Assembly (NCBI GenBank): GCA_907163375.1
Contig: CAJQUW010007067.1
Location: forward strand, 372,001-436,000
DNA: 64,000 nt
Origin: Prostheceraeus crozeri
Lineage: Eukaryota > Platyhelminthes > Polycladida > Euryleptidae
Direction of reading: 5' to 3'
The notes beneath the pieces were generated by a model that worked only from the letters and a program-made list of their open reading frames with translations, did not search any database and had not been told where the DNA came from. How positions within the stretch are numbered: the first letter of the stretch is position 1; every line of letters starts with the position of its first letter. Shown piece after piece: positions 48,730 through 61,434 of this stretch. Both the position numbers and the translations under genes were made by a program.

Positions 48730-49390
48730 GACAGATAATATCATCACGAAAATTCCTCATGATTTTTTAAGAGATTTTTTTCATATATTTCTCATGAAAT
48801 TTCATGTGGATTTGGAACGTTTTCGCATGAAAAATCTCTCTGAATTTATTTTGCTGATATTTAATTATTGAGACCTTCTTAGCCTAGCCACGTTGTCCCA
48901 GAGCATTCCCACGCCATGTCCACAATGCTGTTTCAGTATTCGCTATAATAAACCATTGTCATGGTAAGTTATTGAACTGTGATTGTATATAATATGTCTA
49001 TTTTCAACATCTTGCATAGTAATGGCAATTGTAAAGTCAAATTATAAATGCATCATTTCGAATATGCTGTTGCATATCACATGAAATATTCCATATTTTT
49101 ATAGATATTTTTATAGACTAAACTTGGAGATTGAATAAGCTTTCTTGTGGATCTTTCCTTTCGCGGCTAGCATGCATACTACTTATAAACTTATTTTCAC
49201 AAAAACCTCATGAATGTTCTCATTACCACTCATCATGCTCTCATCAAAGCATCATGAGTACATCGTGAGTCAGATATTTTTTTATGAGAATATCATGAGA
49301 CTCATCATAATCTCATGAGCTCTCATAAAAATCTCATAAATCCTCATTAAATATCATGATTTCTCATGAAAAATGTTCGTGAGGGTATCT
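48730..49390. mobile_element. TCATGA-rich inverted-repeat MITE, about 660 bp
   Basis: The left end ATCATCACGAAAATTCCTCA and the right end (inverse) ATACCCTCACGAACATTT face each other and continue into TCATGAG-rich arms. The right arm holds more than ten TCATGA/CTCAT motifs. No coding capacity. Confidence 0.65.
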
Positions 49391-49504
49391 CATCCTCTGA
49401 TTACTAAACGAGGTCCATTTGCTGATTACTCCATCTGCAAAAATGTGTTGCCAACAATCGGAATTCAACATTCTTGGAGCTATGATTGACGGCGAAATTA
49501 GTTG

Positions 49505-49760
49505 ATCTTCTCATATTGGCACTGTGGTTTTGTGGCAGAGTGCTAGCTCTACGTCCAGGAGACATTGGTTCAAACTTTGGTCGGGTCAAACCTAGGACTT
49601 TCGAAATAACTACACATTGCATTCTTGTTAAACACTTAACACAAAGAAATAAGAGTGGGATAGATAACATCTCGGCCACATGGAGGAAACGCTCCTTAAA
49701 TAATGTGCTTCCGAGTGGAGACAAGGTTCATTTACTTTTATTTTATTTTATTTTATTGAG
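49505..49760 (+). mobile_element. tRNA-derived SINE
   Basis: GTGGCAGAGTGCTAGC gives a degenerate A box and GGTTCAAACTTTGGTCGGGT a B box at tRNA-like spacing. A body with GTTAAACACTTAACACAAAG and GGAAACGCTCC follows, then an ATTTT pentamer tail at 49735-49757. This organisation resembles SINEs found in marine invertebrates. Confidence 0.6.
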
Positions 49761-49905
49761 TTTCGACTGAAGAAAGCAGGCAAACTGCTTCACTGTCTGA
49801 GAATTTTAAAAAAAGTGCATCACAAAGGAAGATCTAATCGTGATTATTGGTTCTCTTGTCTTACCAACACTTCATTACGGTTGCCAACTATGATTATAGG
49901 AAATA
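49761..49905 (+). mobile_element. LINE fragment
   Basis: Across frames it reads KKAGKLLHCLRILKK and EDLIVIIGSLVLPTLHYGCQ, matching the CR1-like block L..LKR.G....DL...Y...V.P.L.Y...VW. Neither end is intact. Confidence 0.55.
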
Positions 49906-50271
49906 TGCTGAGCAGAGGTAGAAAGTTGATTGATAAATTTAAAAACGTTGTGATTCTATTTTTTGCAACAGTCAACGCAGATATCCATGTTTATCTGACT
50001 TCAAGCGATCATCCCATAAACAACCGCTCTCGTTCAGTTACTCAAAAATCAGTTAAAGGACGTTTTTGGTTACTGCAAATATGTTTACATATTATATTGA
50101 TTATCAGCAAGCAATTAGGTTAGAACAAATTTATTAAGTATGCAATTTCAACGATCCAGAAGTCTGAGCTTTTTGAATGACTGATACATGAAGAATCCTT
50201 AAATTCGTTATGGCGTACAGCACGAGATAAAATTATCCTGTCATTCAGATCACTGGTTTTGCAAATAGAAG

Positions 50272-50850
50272 TTGCTTGTTTGTATGCACAGAAATCCAAC
50301 TTTCCACTTTTCAAAACAGCATCAAATTCTTTGGATAATGCTTGATGACAACTTCAGTTGGAAGGCCCACATCAAATATATCGAGATGAAATGTGCACAA
50401 ACACTTCATATTTTACGAAGGATCAGAGCTATAACAAACGCATTCGAGATCGATGTCTCAGGATCAAAGGGAACATTTCTGCAGTTGATTCGGAATCAAG
50501 ACGAAAGTTGATGACAGCGAATATCTTTGTCAATTTATGGAGACAAGATACCTTCATTCAGCTAAATCATTTCTTCCTTCCGTCTGGACGCATATCCGTA
50601 CCTTTTTGTAGGACAACTAATCGTCGCAGTGCTTTCGTACTATCTGTGTGCATCTTACAATCAAGTACTTTCTCCGACTAGCTCTTCTTAATGCATAGTC
50701 AGTTTTTAGTACACATTTCTCATACAACATGACTTTATTTTGTCTTTATCAGATGCAAACATTGAATTTTGTTGCATGAATGTCATCCAGATTCCCATTT
50801 ACAGTTTTAATAAACGCATCTTTCTCTCTTTCTCTCTCCCTTCAAAATGT
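50272..50850 (+). mobile_element. LINE 3' fragment
   Basis: ILWIMLDDNFSWKAHIKYIE and TLHILRRIRAI match the YLG..LD..L.W..HI........L..LRR block. In another phase FFLPSGRISVPFCRTTNRRS and FVLSVCILQ match the C-terminal end. An AATAAA at 50806-50812 is followed by a TCTCTC-rich tail at 50821-50841. The order relative to 49761-49905 is inconsistent with a single copy, so these are separate insertions. Confidence 0.7.
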
Positions 50851-51186
50851 GTGAAAGCGTGAAATTCCAGTTGGAAATTCGGGTCTAATTGACCCCAAAC
50901 GGCCTTAACTTCAGAAAACTATAGAATCCAATGGAATGAAACTTGTTTCAGCTCTCTAATAATTCAGGAAAAAGTCGGAGCATTATGCAATCAAACAGAA
51001 ACTTCCACATCATGTTCTTCAGAACATGCGTCGGGTCAAACATACCCCGAACATACGAGAACGCTGCTTTATTCCGAGTTGATTATTTTGTGGTCGCTCG
51101 CCAGTGCCGGGGTGCTCAGCTGCATGCTCGAATTTGAACTGCTCTCAAATGAATTGTTTCATTTCAGGCATGTCCTCAGTTTCAAG
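50851..51186. other. no recognisable feature
   Basis: Spacer between the LINE tail and the hAT MITE. Confidence 0.4.
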
Positions 51187-51194
51187 GCATCAAG

Positions 51195-52024
51195 CATAGA
51201 GTAAGTTTATTAGGTAGAGTGGTGACTCCGCATTTATTAAATCCCAGTGTGTATACACTTTCGATTTTATTAAATGAACTCCAGGGAGATACAGGTGGTA
51301 TTGTCACCAAATGTGACATATGCAAACTTTTGCAGTTTGAAGAAATTACCACGCAATTGAATGATCATGACAGTAATTCAGAAGGAAATGATATTATTTT
51401 ACAGATTCTCAGTGTCATGACAGCCTTGGAGATCTAATGTTTTTCTAAATTAGCAATTCGATGGGTTCCTATTACTTTCATGCTCAACCTCAAGACTATT
51501 TTCTTAAGCGTGATCATATCATAAGCAACCTGCCACTGGTACAGCAAAATCACATAATCAAAGACAATGATTTCATTTACATGTAACTTTGAAAGATGTA
51601 AATGGTTCCACATCACTATTCAGATTCAAGAAATGAAACATGAATTTACTGAATCATAAAATCATGCCGGTGAAAATTGAATCAAAAACTTGAAATTTCA
51701 GCCACGAAAGCACGAGTAATATCGCTACTTTTCTTGAAGACTTCCATTATGATACAATTCATGAAATTCCATTGATAATCAGCTTGATTTCCGCTTATTT
51801 AGGATGCTTTTCAGCAAATATTCATTCCTTTTGATATCCAACTTGTTTCATACTACTTATATAGGAGAGTCATCTCGGTAGTATATAAATTGGCAAATTT
51901 TGACCTTTTTCAAAACTGCTCAAATAATTTTTTTGGACCACGGGAACGTAATCTCCGCAGAAAGCAGAATCTTTTGATGTAAAAATGTTTCGTCGACACT
52001 CTACCTATATATCCCTCCTCTATG
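51195..52024. mobile_element. hAT MITE, 830 bp, copy E
   Basis: Ends CATAGAGTAAG and CTCCTCTATG, with a perfect 8-bp duplication GCATCAAG (51187-51194 and 52025-52032). Internally collinear with copies A, B and C, including the CATGCCGGTGAAAATTGAAT block. Confidence 0.92.
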
Positions 52025-52032
52025 GCATCAAG

Positions 52033-54270
52033 TTCAAATCCAATGCTTTATTTGCAAATTAGTCCAGTCTATATCCTGCTACATGTGCAATCATGAGCAA
52101 CTTCATACTTGTTGCGCATTTTGTGTCTTGTACTTTCTGATTTTCAATTGATGAAAAATGAGCTTGCTTTTATCACATAATCAGTACATACCATTATATT
52201 GGATTGCCGATATTGTCATTGGATCATTTAGACACCAATCGCCTTTGTTGCATGTAACAAAGCATTCACATCAATATCTACTCTGCTTTGGGATGCTGCT
52301 CATTAACATGAACTCTTGTGTACTGTTATAATGCTCATGTAATATCGCTTGAAATAATGGATCAAGCTACATGTCATTCTCCTATCATCAAAAGATACCA
52401 CAGAAATGCAAATAAAGTTAACGAAAATTTGAATTTCACTCATACATTCGAAAAGCCATAAAGAACATTGAGAGGGAAGTATTTCTCAATTAGATAAGTT
52501 TTCAGTAGAGTCAACTTTGGCCTTCTCTAAATTCCTGTTGCAATTTATTCTAAATACAGTAGGAACAGCTGCAACAAGAAGCGCATAGCTACCGTTCGGC
52601 AAGTGGGCAAGGGAAATCAGTCAAGTAATTGTGTCGATATAGAATTCCTTATGACTAAAATAGAGAATCCGGGTAGTTAGGAAGTATAATAGCAGTGGCG
52701 TCGCGTGCGCCCAGACCATAGGCCTTCACTCGGCATTGGAATGCTATTTCTATACCAGACATTTTTATGTTACACCATTAATTTTCATAAAAGTTAAATT
52801 TTTAATTACAATTTTCCGAACATTTTTTAAGGCCAAGTGAATGTGCATATGAGAAGTGATTGCTCATGTCTCTTAACAGCCTTACTCAAGGAACTAATTA
52901 CTGTCCAGACCACATTTTCTCGAGAAATAAGGAGGCAAGGTCAACAGTTTCTTGCGTTTCTCATGGCCGGTCAGCCGCTCACATGTTTGAAATTCTGATG
53001 CATTAAAATGTCTTGTGTATTTCTCTGTGAGTACGGAGAAGACGCCAGTGTATATTAGCGATACCAAAGGCACAAGACCATCATGAATGACAACTGTTTT
53101 GAAATCATGGAGTTTTGAAAGACCATGAACATCAATGCCGACATGCTTGCTTTGATCGCAGGCATTGGTGATAATGAAACAACTCTTTATTCACGTCTCA
53201 CATATAAGTAGAATGCCGGTGATTGTTAGACAGAATAAGCAACCAATTAACATCCTAATGGATTTCTCAATATCTCAATATTTTTTGCGGAATTGATTGT
53301 GTGTTTTCGGTATCACATTCAAACCTTTCCACTACACCATTCAATTGAAATTACATGTCAAAGTAACATTGAGTCCAATCCCTTCACTGTTTGAGTCATA
53401 ATTACCCTGGATGTCATTAAGCAAGTGTTATCAATACTCATGAGAATCTAAATTTTGGAATTTTTATCAATAGTTGCAGTCTCAGTTTTACACGAATGCT
53501 GACGCCAGTTTACATCTGAGCTATGAGGTCAACAAATCATCAAATAGTCGTGTATCTAGAAACGTTGAAACAGATATTATGAAAGTTATCATTGCTTAAA
53601 AGGCGGAAACTTTCACTGCTAGAAATAGTGAAAATGTTTAATTTATGTGCAAGACTGTATTTCTAATGACCTCCATAAGAGTAAACGGCAGGAGGAACGT
53701 TTTTCTTCAAGCGGGGAAGAAGTTGACGCCGAACTTGAAAGTGATATGATGAGTTTACAAATGACTTGAAAAGTTTGAAGTCTTTGCGTTTCATGTAATT
53801 CACCTCCACAAGCGTATACGATTACAAAATCGGTTTTCACAGCAAGAAAAACTGTGCACTCTGGAAATATTCCCACAAGTACTTTTTTAAAGTTTACTCG
53901 TTTGTGCTGTAAGCTCTTATATAGCAATTAGCGACCTTCTGTTGCTCACAGAAGACAATGTGCAGGCAGATATTATCACTTTGCAAATTTAACTCCTTCG
54001 AACTAAGTCATTTAACCTTTATACGTATTTCAGTCTCTACTCTATACTGGAGTAGGTTACTCTATGTTGTTAGTATTAATTTATATTCATTCGTTCATGA
54101 CTTTTAATTACCTAATTATTTACAGGATTCTCCACTAGGATAGTTGTTTAATTTTGGTATCTTCCGTTTCCTGGATCCTTCGAATTTTTTTGACCGTGTC
54201 GTGTCTTAATTCGATTACATAAAAAAGTAATCAACATAGGTTATTCTAACCCGATGAAGATGAAATTGCT
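52033..54270. other. no recognisable feature; possible hAT end at 52694
   Basis: CAGTGGCGTCGCG near 52694 resembles common hAT 5' ends, but I find no partner end or duplication. The rest is AT-rich without coding signal. Confidence 0.35.
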
Positions 54271-54279
54271 ATGGATTTC

Positions 54280-54441
54280 TCTATCATTCAGCGGGTTTTT
54301 ATGAGATGAAAACTTGATAACGCATCGTTTATCCGATCCGTCGCCTCTGGAGTCGTTCGTGAGAAAACAATTCTCTCATTTCACTTAAACTCTATCATTC
54401 AGCGGGCAATAATGCAGTAGTTGGCATTATTGCCCGCTGAA
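54280..54441. repeat. Direct repeat and perfect 18-bp palindrome
   Basis: TTCAGCGGGCAATAATGC (54398-54415) and its exact inverse (54424-54441) are separated by 8 bases. CTCTATCATTCAGCGGG occurs at about 54280 and again at about 54390, so the palindrome arm overlaps a 17-bp direct repeat. Confidence 0.85.
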
Positions 54442-54518
54442 TTTCCATTGTTCCATTCTATCCCAGAAATTGTTTTCCCATTACTTTTAACATTAGAAAT
54501 CAGTGATATCTCATTTTT

Positions 54519-56141
54519 ACCGTCCAGCAATAGAGGTCATTTTACCTAAATCCCATAGCATTTTAATGAGTAGCAGAATTAGTAATAGGCCTAAATTGAT
54601 AATAAGCAATAAATTTGCAATTTGTTAATAAAAAGACAAAAATTCTAAAGAGCAAATTAACATCGCTTAGTTAAGTCACTTGAAGTCAGTCGAAGGAAAT
54701 TGTAACAGTATTGCTATCCGCATTTGCCACAATTTTCATTTTCTTTTGAGGTGCCGCGGAGAAAGTCATTTCTGAGGTGTTAGTGGAGTAACTTACACTC
54801 GTAGGTTCGCAGGAAGTGGTAGGCCGCCCTTCCACCTGGTGCACTTCTTTACCAAAACTTTCATTGAGAGCCCATGAATATGCGTGCTTCTTCTCATCGT
54901 TCACCCTCTTCACGTAGCGCTTGACGGAATTCTCCTTCTTGTGTCCTGTTACGCACTGTATGTCCTGCGCACTGAAGCCCATATTGAACATGTTAGTAAC
55001 CACAGTTGATCGTATGCAGTGTGATGTATACGTTTTCGATAGTTTAGCTTTGCATGAAATTACTTTCATCAGATCACCAATCTTGTGAACACCATCGACT
55101 AGTTTTTCGTGGTACCAATGCTGATCAGAAAACCAATTCTTTTTTGGCTTGTAAAATATGTGCTCACAATCGTTTGGCAACTTTTCGAGAAGTAGTCTTA
55201 TGGCGCTGACGGGGCATGTACTTGGATTGCCGGTTGAGTATAACCTGGCTTGTTTCATATTTTCATTGTTGGAGTTAGACACCGTTGGTTGGTGATTTTT
55301 CTGAATGTCATTCATGTATTTGATATCGATGTAGGTCTTGCCTCTGGAGTCTGTTTTTGTTATGATATTCTCCTTCTTTAAGTATCTGATCCATTCACGA
55401 CCTCTGGTTCCAAGAAAGTACTCAATTGCAAAATATACTTCTTCTTGAAGCACTTCGGGTTTTGACCGATCAAAATATCTTCTCAGCTTCTTCAAATCTT
55501 CTTCTTCGATTGCATCGAAATGCTGAGTTTTACCGCCATTTTTAAAGTATTCAGTAGCCATTGCTTTCAAGAGAAGATTTGCGCCATTGAACTCAATTTC
55601 GGTTATTATGTTTACATTAAGCATTAGTGGCGGAGAGTTGAAAAATCGCAAAAGTGGAGCTCTAATGCAGTTAGGAGTTGCAGGTGCATAAAATTGACCT
55701 TTATTTGTTCTTAAGCTTGAATAGAAAAATCTCAATTATTCCGCGAGCTCAGTTCTTTTCAATGATCTTAAATCGGTTGAAAGATTTCGATTTGACAAAA
55801 AGGACAAAAATTTTTCTGAATAGCTCTTTTTGTTGAACTGCTGTTGAATGTGGTATAGCGGCCTTTTGCAGTTTATCTAACTCATCGCTTGGTATATTGC
55901 TTGTCTTATCATTCGTAGTTGATACCCATGGTTGGGTTATTGAGTTTTGGAAATCAACTATTTCCTGGATTTGATTATCTGACAAACCGCAAATTGCTTC
56001 CCCGTCCAGTTGACTGAAATCAAGTAAACCTGACCACGCCATTTCACATATGCTTCTAACGCGTAATTAGTTAATGAAACTGTCAAAGCTAATGATTGAT
56101 GAATATAGGTTACATTTGAATTTGAAGGACCGTCCAGCAAT
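54519..56141 (-). mobile_element. Crypton-type DNA transposon, compact
   Basis: Contains a tyrosine-recombinase gene on the minus strand and no terminal inverted repeats, as expected for Cryptons. The 13-bp sequence ACCGTCCAGCAAT occurs in the same orientation on both sides (54519-54531 and 56129-56141) and could mark the ends, since these elements insert by recombination between short identical sequences. The implied length is about 1.6 kb, short for the group. Confidence 0.6.
54686..56042 (-). pseudogene. Crypton tyrosine recombinase, interrupted
   Basis: DNA recombinase of the phage-integrase fold, related to the KIAA1958/QRICH1/ZMYM-associated animal family. The N-terminal part (56042-55749) opens MAWSGLLDFSQLDGEAICGL and continues to an Ala/Lys-rich helix region. 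The C-terminal part (55735-54686, 349 codons from a TTG) has FFYSSLRTNKGQFY and CIRAPLLRFF (SAM-like arm-binding domain), then catalytic residues: Arg at 111-117, H239..R242 in TSHCIRST, H265 in VTGHKKENS, and nucleophile Y274 in VKRYVK. The full catalytic set is retained. The two parts are in different phases, with an in-frame stop just upstream of RFFYSS. There are thus about two lesions, and it is otherwise well preserved. Confidence 0.8.
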
Positions 56142-56229
56142 GGAACAATCATAGATCCTTGGCTTGATCCTAAAACTGTCCATCAATGAGACAATCATAG
56201 TTTCAGAGTTATAGATTTTGAAATCTACA

Positions 56230-56354
56230 ACAATGACACTACGGCACTTGAACATGTCCATCAATGTCTAATTGCTATTTACGAGTCCGCTAGCGCGGAC
56301 TCGTACATAGCAATGCCATTGATGGACTATTCACCGTGTCGTAGTTATTCATTG
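56230..56354. repeat. Foldback element with GC-rich apex
   Basis: The apex ACGAGTCCGC-TAGC-GCGGACTCGT (about 56281-56304) is flanked by TTGCTAT/ATAGCAA, GTCCATCAATG/CATTGATGGAC and CACTACG/CGTAGT arms, giving an imperfect hairpin of about 60 bp per arm. Confidence 0.85.
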
Positions 56355-56582
56355 AAATTACATTGGATGAAAAACTGCATTATTGCCCGGCACGTAAATT
56401 CTATGCCAATTATACATAGAAATGTTGCAAATATCACTATTTTGGGAAGATTCATGCATACACATTAGCAGTAATATCTAGGCCCTACTTCTCTCGATTC
56501 ATTAGAGATTTCAAGATATCCTTTATCTAACATAGATTTTCATTTATAAACATATCACAGAATCATTGATTATAGGCAGCGA

Positions 56583-56751
56583 CATAGATTTCATCTTCAT
56601 TTGGTTAGAATACCAATAATATCCACTTTTATCGGTTATAAATGCATAATTCCTCGTGCGCGGACGCGCCCTGGGAATCTATGCATTTATGCCCTCTAAA
56701 AGTGGATACTATTCCTATATTATGACAAATAATGACCGAAGAAATCTATGC
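56583..56751. repeat. Second foldback element with GC-rich apex
   Basis: Arms beginning CATAGATTTC and including TATCCACTTTTA and ATAAATGCATA are inverted about a GC-rich centre TCGTGCGCGGACGCGCC (56654-56670). The octamer GCGCGGAC is shared with the apex of the neighbouring foldback. Confidence 0.8.
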
Positions 56752-59700
56752 ATTATCTGACTTTTTCCATAGAAGTCTGCACCAGGTTAACAATTTCCAA
56801 TCAGGAAAATAATTACCTGCTTCGTGGAACTTATTAACCTGTGGACATAGAAAGCCTTACAAAATCATGACTTATATTGAGATGCTATTATTTTGATTGA
56901 CACTCACAACTGAACTGTCTTCAGTGAGATGATGGTATTTTAACATACTTCAAGTGTCTTCATCATAAATAATGATGACAATAGTTACTTCCGATTGAAA
57001 AACTTTGTATTTCGCATTTCATTAAACCTATTAACAGTAGTGTTCAATCTATCTACGCATAAACAATAACGAAGAACCGTATCATGTCTTCAAAACCAAT
57101 GCTCAGAAGCGATAGACTTCAGGAAGTGTTTACAGATAAACTCCACTTGCATAATCACATCAATGCGTGTCTATTCCAGTCTTGCTTCTATTCTCATGTT
57201 GAAGATCATAATCACATAATTTCAAATTGAAGTCATTATTTCTATGAAAGCAAAAGTACAGACTTATTCAAAACTATGATGAGACGTTGTGGGGATGCGG
57301 TACAGAGCAAATGCTCATTGAAAATTGTTAATGAAAAGAAAAGTCAAAGTCCTATAGCCTCAGTGATTTCTCTGCAAATGGATGAATTGGATAAGTCACC
57401 ACTGAACACTTCCAGATGAAATGCAGGCTGCAATGTAATGAGGTATTAGTTATCTTGATTGGAAGGAAGCAATGACAGACTGGCTGAATATTCGAATTAT
57501 TAAAAAACCTGGATTATTTTTTCATGAAGCGCATTTCCGAATAATTTTTAGAAGATCTGGAATCTGAAAATTCTTGTGACTCATCTCTCTGGTATAGTAC
57601 ATGTAGGTAGGCATTTTCATTAAACCATATTTCAAAGAGTATTTTTGCAACCAAAAATGTAATGGGAATGTGATATTGACCATTTTATTGGACAAGGAAA
57701 AATCCTGTCGGATCATTTCTTGCTAACAACAAAACTTAATGCTTGCCATTACAGCCATAAAATAATACAATTAATTAATACATTCATTTTGAATAAATCA
57801 TGCCTTTGTGTTATATGATGGTTATAATGGTCATGCTCACAATTAACAAATCTCATAATGACAATCATGCTTACAGTTCACAAACAGCAGCACTGCTGGA
57901 GCTAGCTTTCTGGAGCACAATATAAGTGACTAAATGACATCCAGTGAGTGGCGACCTTTTCCGCCTATCTAGCTAGTCGATAGCAAATATGACTAAACTT
58001 TGGCACGTTTAACTCGACAGCTAAAGACCACATGCATTTCCAAAAGGTTTTTAGGCCAAATAAACATAATGAAGTTATAATTACAAATTGTTTCATAAAG
58101 AATTGAAATAGGTAAACGTAAATTACGTATAGAAAGTCGTTTCCAAATTCAACAAATTTTATATGTTTAGAAAACTCATGTTCTCAAATTTTTCCATCTG
58201 TCCATTTCCATGGTAGTTTTCATTAACATTTTAGCGTAGTGATAGTGAAAGCAAAACATGCACGTACACACACAAGTATCCGAGTGATAAATTCCTGAAA
58301 CCATACTTAGGTTTTACACGCTGTGCATGCAATTTAGTTTGCATTTGAGCGTTTGCACTACGAAATTTCAAAGCAAATAATTCTGACAAATAAACGGAGT
58401 TATTACAAACAACTGCGTGATGAATTATCTTAAACCGAAAAACCGTTCAGACTTCTCCGAGAAAACGATTGTTGCACACAATGTATACAATGATCTACCG
58501 TACATCAGAGAATAGCAGAAAAATAGCTCACTATTGTGTGTGGAGGTCCCTTGAATAGTCGGTGCATAAATAATTTCCGTGAACAAGTAAATGAGCAAGC
58601 TATCCCAGCGTCTAATAATGATTTTTATGATACCTTATCATTATTTGTCATCACAATGTAGGCTAGTCATGAGAAAGTCGATAGATAGAAGATAATAGTT
58701 ATTTTTCTAATCTCCAAATGAGCACAAGTTTTAGGCCAACCTTTCAGAAGAAACAGGCATCGGTTTATAAATTGCTTTCACCATAAGTAAAACTTTCTTA
58801 CATAAAAAATGAAAGTTTGAATTACAAAAAGGTATCAATGTACCTGGATAGTGGCTACCGATAATAAAATTTGCATCTGGGATGTGATAATTGAAATATA
58901 ACAATTAGTTTAAGAATCTCACAGTCTAAAATGAAAAGCAATTGATCTAACAAATCGCAATCCATTATCTGATGGTAATTTGTAAATGTTACCGGTTATA
59001 TAAGAAGATAAGCCAATTGTTTCCGTTTCATAAAGCAATTACTTCCACAGTTTGTATTGTATTTCTTTCTGTTCTCGATTGTAGTGAAAGCGAACTAGGA
59101 AGCAATTGTTAGCAAAGAAAAAGTTTTACTTTATAACATCATTGCCGTTCATTATTAGATTTTATGTTAAATTGATGCGTAAAATTGTTATCTAACTTCA
59201 GAGTTTTGTTTATTGTCTCTTTCCGCTTCAAATTGGTGAATAAGTTTTCGAGAAACGGTATATCGGAAGCTGGAGCACCGACGAGGAGAGGTAGTCGTTG
59301 ATCAAATTACTCTCAGGGAATCCGTAGCCACGTTTATACAACGACAAACAGATAATTGAATGTTTTTGAAGATTCAAATGCTCTAAAACCATTTTCTGTA
59401 GACAATTTCATATTAACTGCCGACGAATTGAATGATAATGATTTCTGTGTGAGGCTGCAACAAAATGGATGAAATTCGATGTCGCTGCAATGATGATCAT
59501 CATCATTTTCATTCATTTTGTGAAAAAGTAAATAATTTTCGAAATGTAGGAGATAAGTGACTTCACATATTTTGAGATCCGGCCATCAATCCTATCCATG
59601 CCAAAGTGCGGTTTGTTCTCATTTTAAAAATATTCATTGTTTAGGTCTAATTTTCTGTAGTTTTATCAATACTAAATGTGTTTCTTTATATAATTAACTT

Positions 59701-60480
59701 GATTGAAGAATTGATAACGAAATGAATCTGCAAACGCTTCATTTGAAATGAAAGAGTAACTTTCGTTATAATAGCAAAACTTGGCCAACAATTATAAAAA
59801 ATGACATAATCCTATTCACGTATTTATTATTCACCTATCCATTATAAGTAATAAATGCAGGTTACATTTCTGAGAGATCGTCATCAGAAATGTATCACCA
59901 CAATTGTGCAGGTGTGAGCCAAACCATGTGATACATGATGCATTCATTTTCAAGCAAAGGAGGTATATCTTCTGAGTTTACTTGGGGATTTGCCTCAGGG
60001 AAAGCAATCGATGTGCCACACTATATTCACAATACAGCGCCCGCATGTGAAGATCTCACTTTTTTGACTCTATAGACAATGCTTCTTAATCAGAGCTTTT
60101 AGATTCTACACTCGACTATGACATAATTTTTTTTCTTGTACCTTTTACCCGGTATATATGATCCTTCAAAGCAATGAGTATGCCTTCGATAGTTGATATT
60201 TAAGGCCACGTCTGTAAATATATGTAAATTTTCTATAATACCGATGGTTAGCATTTTGGAATGTTATAATTAAGAATAATCTATGATGCCAAGCTCAATA
60301 GAACAACCTTTCTCAGAAATTAGAGCCGTAACGATTTTGTTACGATGGCGCTATATGACATCAAAAATCTACAAAAACATGTTTTATCCATTTAAACCTT
60401 ATAACTTGTTCCAAAACATTCCTGTCGAAGGAATGAGTCATAGCTACGTCATTTGAAAGTCTATCATCACATTCAGAGGG
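56752..60480. other. no recognisable feature
   Basis: AT-rich. Short frames on both strands lack family resemblance. No RNA gene or element ends seen. Confidence 0.45.
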
Positions 60481-60528
60481 ATTTGTTGAGACTGTGAATT
60501 AGCGAATTCAATCAGAGGACATAAGGTC

Positions 60529-61120
60529 TTACGTTATGCAAACTGTCGTTTCTGCTTGCCGTACATTGCTACCGATGAAATGAAATGTTCGTCCGCGCCT
60601 GACTATTTTCCACCAGGTGGGGTCGGCCGCCCGAATCCTTGCGCGCCAGAAGCTCCTATCTAGAGCGTCCACCGGGCCCACTCGTAGTGTCTTCAAATCC
60701 TTGTGTATGCAGTCCATCCATCGCTTCCTCGGTCGCCCCCTTTGTCTTTTCCCCTGCACCACTTGTTCCATAGTCGCCCTTACTTTGTCTGTCTTCTTCA
60801 ACCGCTGGACGTGTCCGCTCCATCTCATTCGGATCTCTCTCACTCTTTCCACAACAAGGTCACTCCAAGCTCCTTTCCTATCACTGCGCTTCTCACTCTG
60901 TCCTTTAGAGTTACTCCTCTGATTCTTCTTAGCATTCTCATTTCTGTCCTTTCCAGAAGTTGCTCCTCTTTGAAAGTCATCATCCAACATTCTGAGCCAT
61001 AGGCCTACAAAGTACGGGTCTGATCATCTCCTTGTACTCTTTCGCTTTTATTTTCCTTGGCATCTTCTTATCGCATATGACTCCTGTCAGTTCTCTCCAT
61101 TTTGTCCTGTCATCTTCGGA
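60529..61120 (-). mobile_element. RTE-like LINE, C-terminal fragment
   Basis: From upstream to downstream on the minus strand: WRELTGVICDKKMPRKIKAK and YKEMIRPVL, then (other phase) YGSECWMMTFKEEQLLERTE and MRMLRRIRGVTLKDRVRS, then (60990-60529) REIRMRWSGHVQRLKK, QRGRPRKRWMDCI and ALDRSFWRARIRAADP. These are the standard post-RT blocks of RTE-like and related elements (YG.E.W......E..LL...E..MLR...G.....R, and RW.GHV.R......GR.RGRP...W.D.....L). Two frame changes are visible. The upstream RT and endonuclease are absent, a typical 5' truncation. Confidence 0.85.
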
Positions 61121-61434
61121 TGAAAAGATGAAATGAAATGAAAAGTTTTTATATTATATCCGAAAATTCCTGTCGAGAAATTGATTCACTCACTGCGTCG
61201 ACTACACCGTCGTTATCAATAGATCAATATAAATCTTGCCTCGGAAATTCGTAATATCCACTCAAATAAAGATGAAAAGAAATAAACGCAATTGAGATTG
61301 TACAGCATTATGTAAGCAGTTTTCCTGTCACGTGCAGCGATTGGCTTCTGTCTCTAAAAGATCGATAAAATCATTATTATACGCATCATAAGTATCATGA
61401 GGATTCTTGCCCTTGAAATCGTCGTGCGTCGCTT

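Noticed and set aside
49761-50850. One continuous LINE copy
   Set aside because: A block that should lie downstream (VLPTLHYGCQ) precedes one that should lie upstream (LDDNFSWKAHI), so at least two fragments are present.
54001-54070. Additional hAT MITE end near CTCTACTCTATACTGGAGTAGG
   Set aside because: Short chance similarity to the CATAGAGTA end; no internal family sequence follows.
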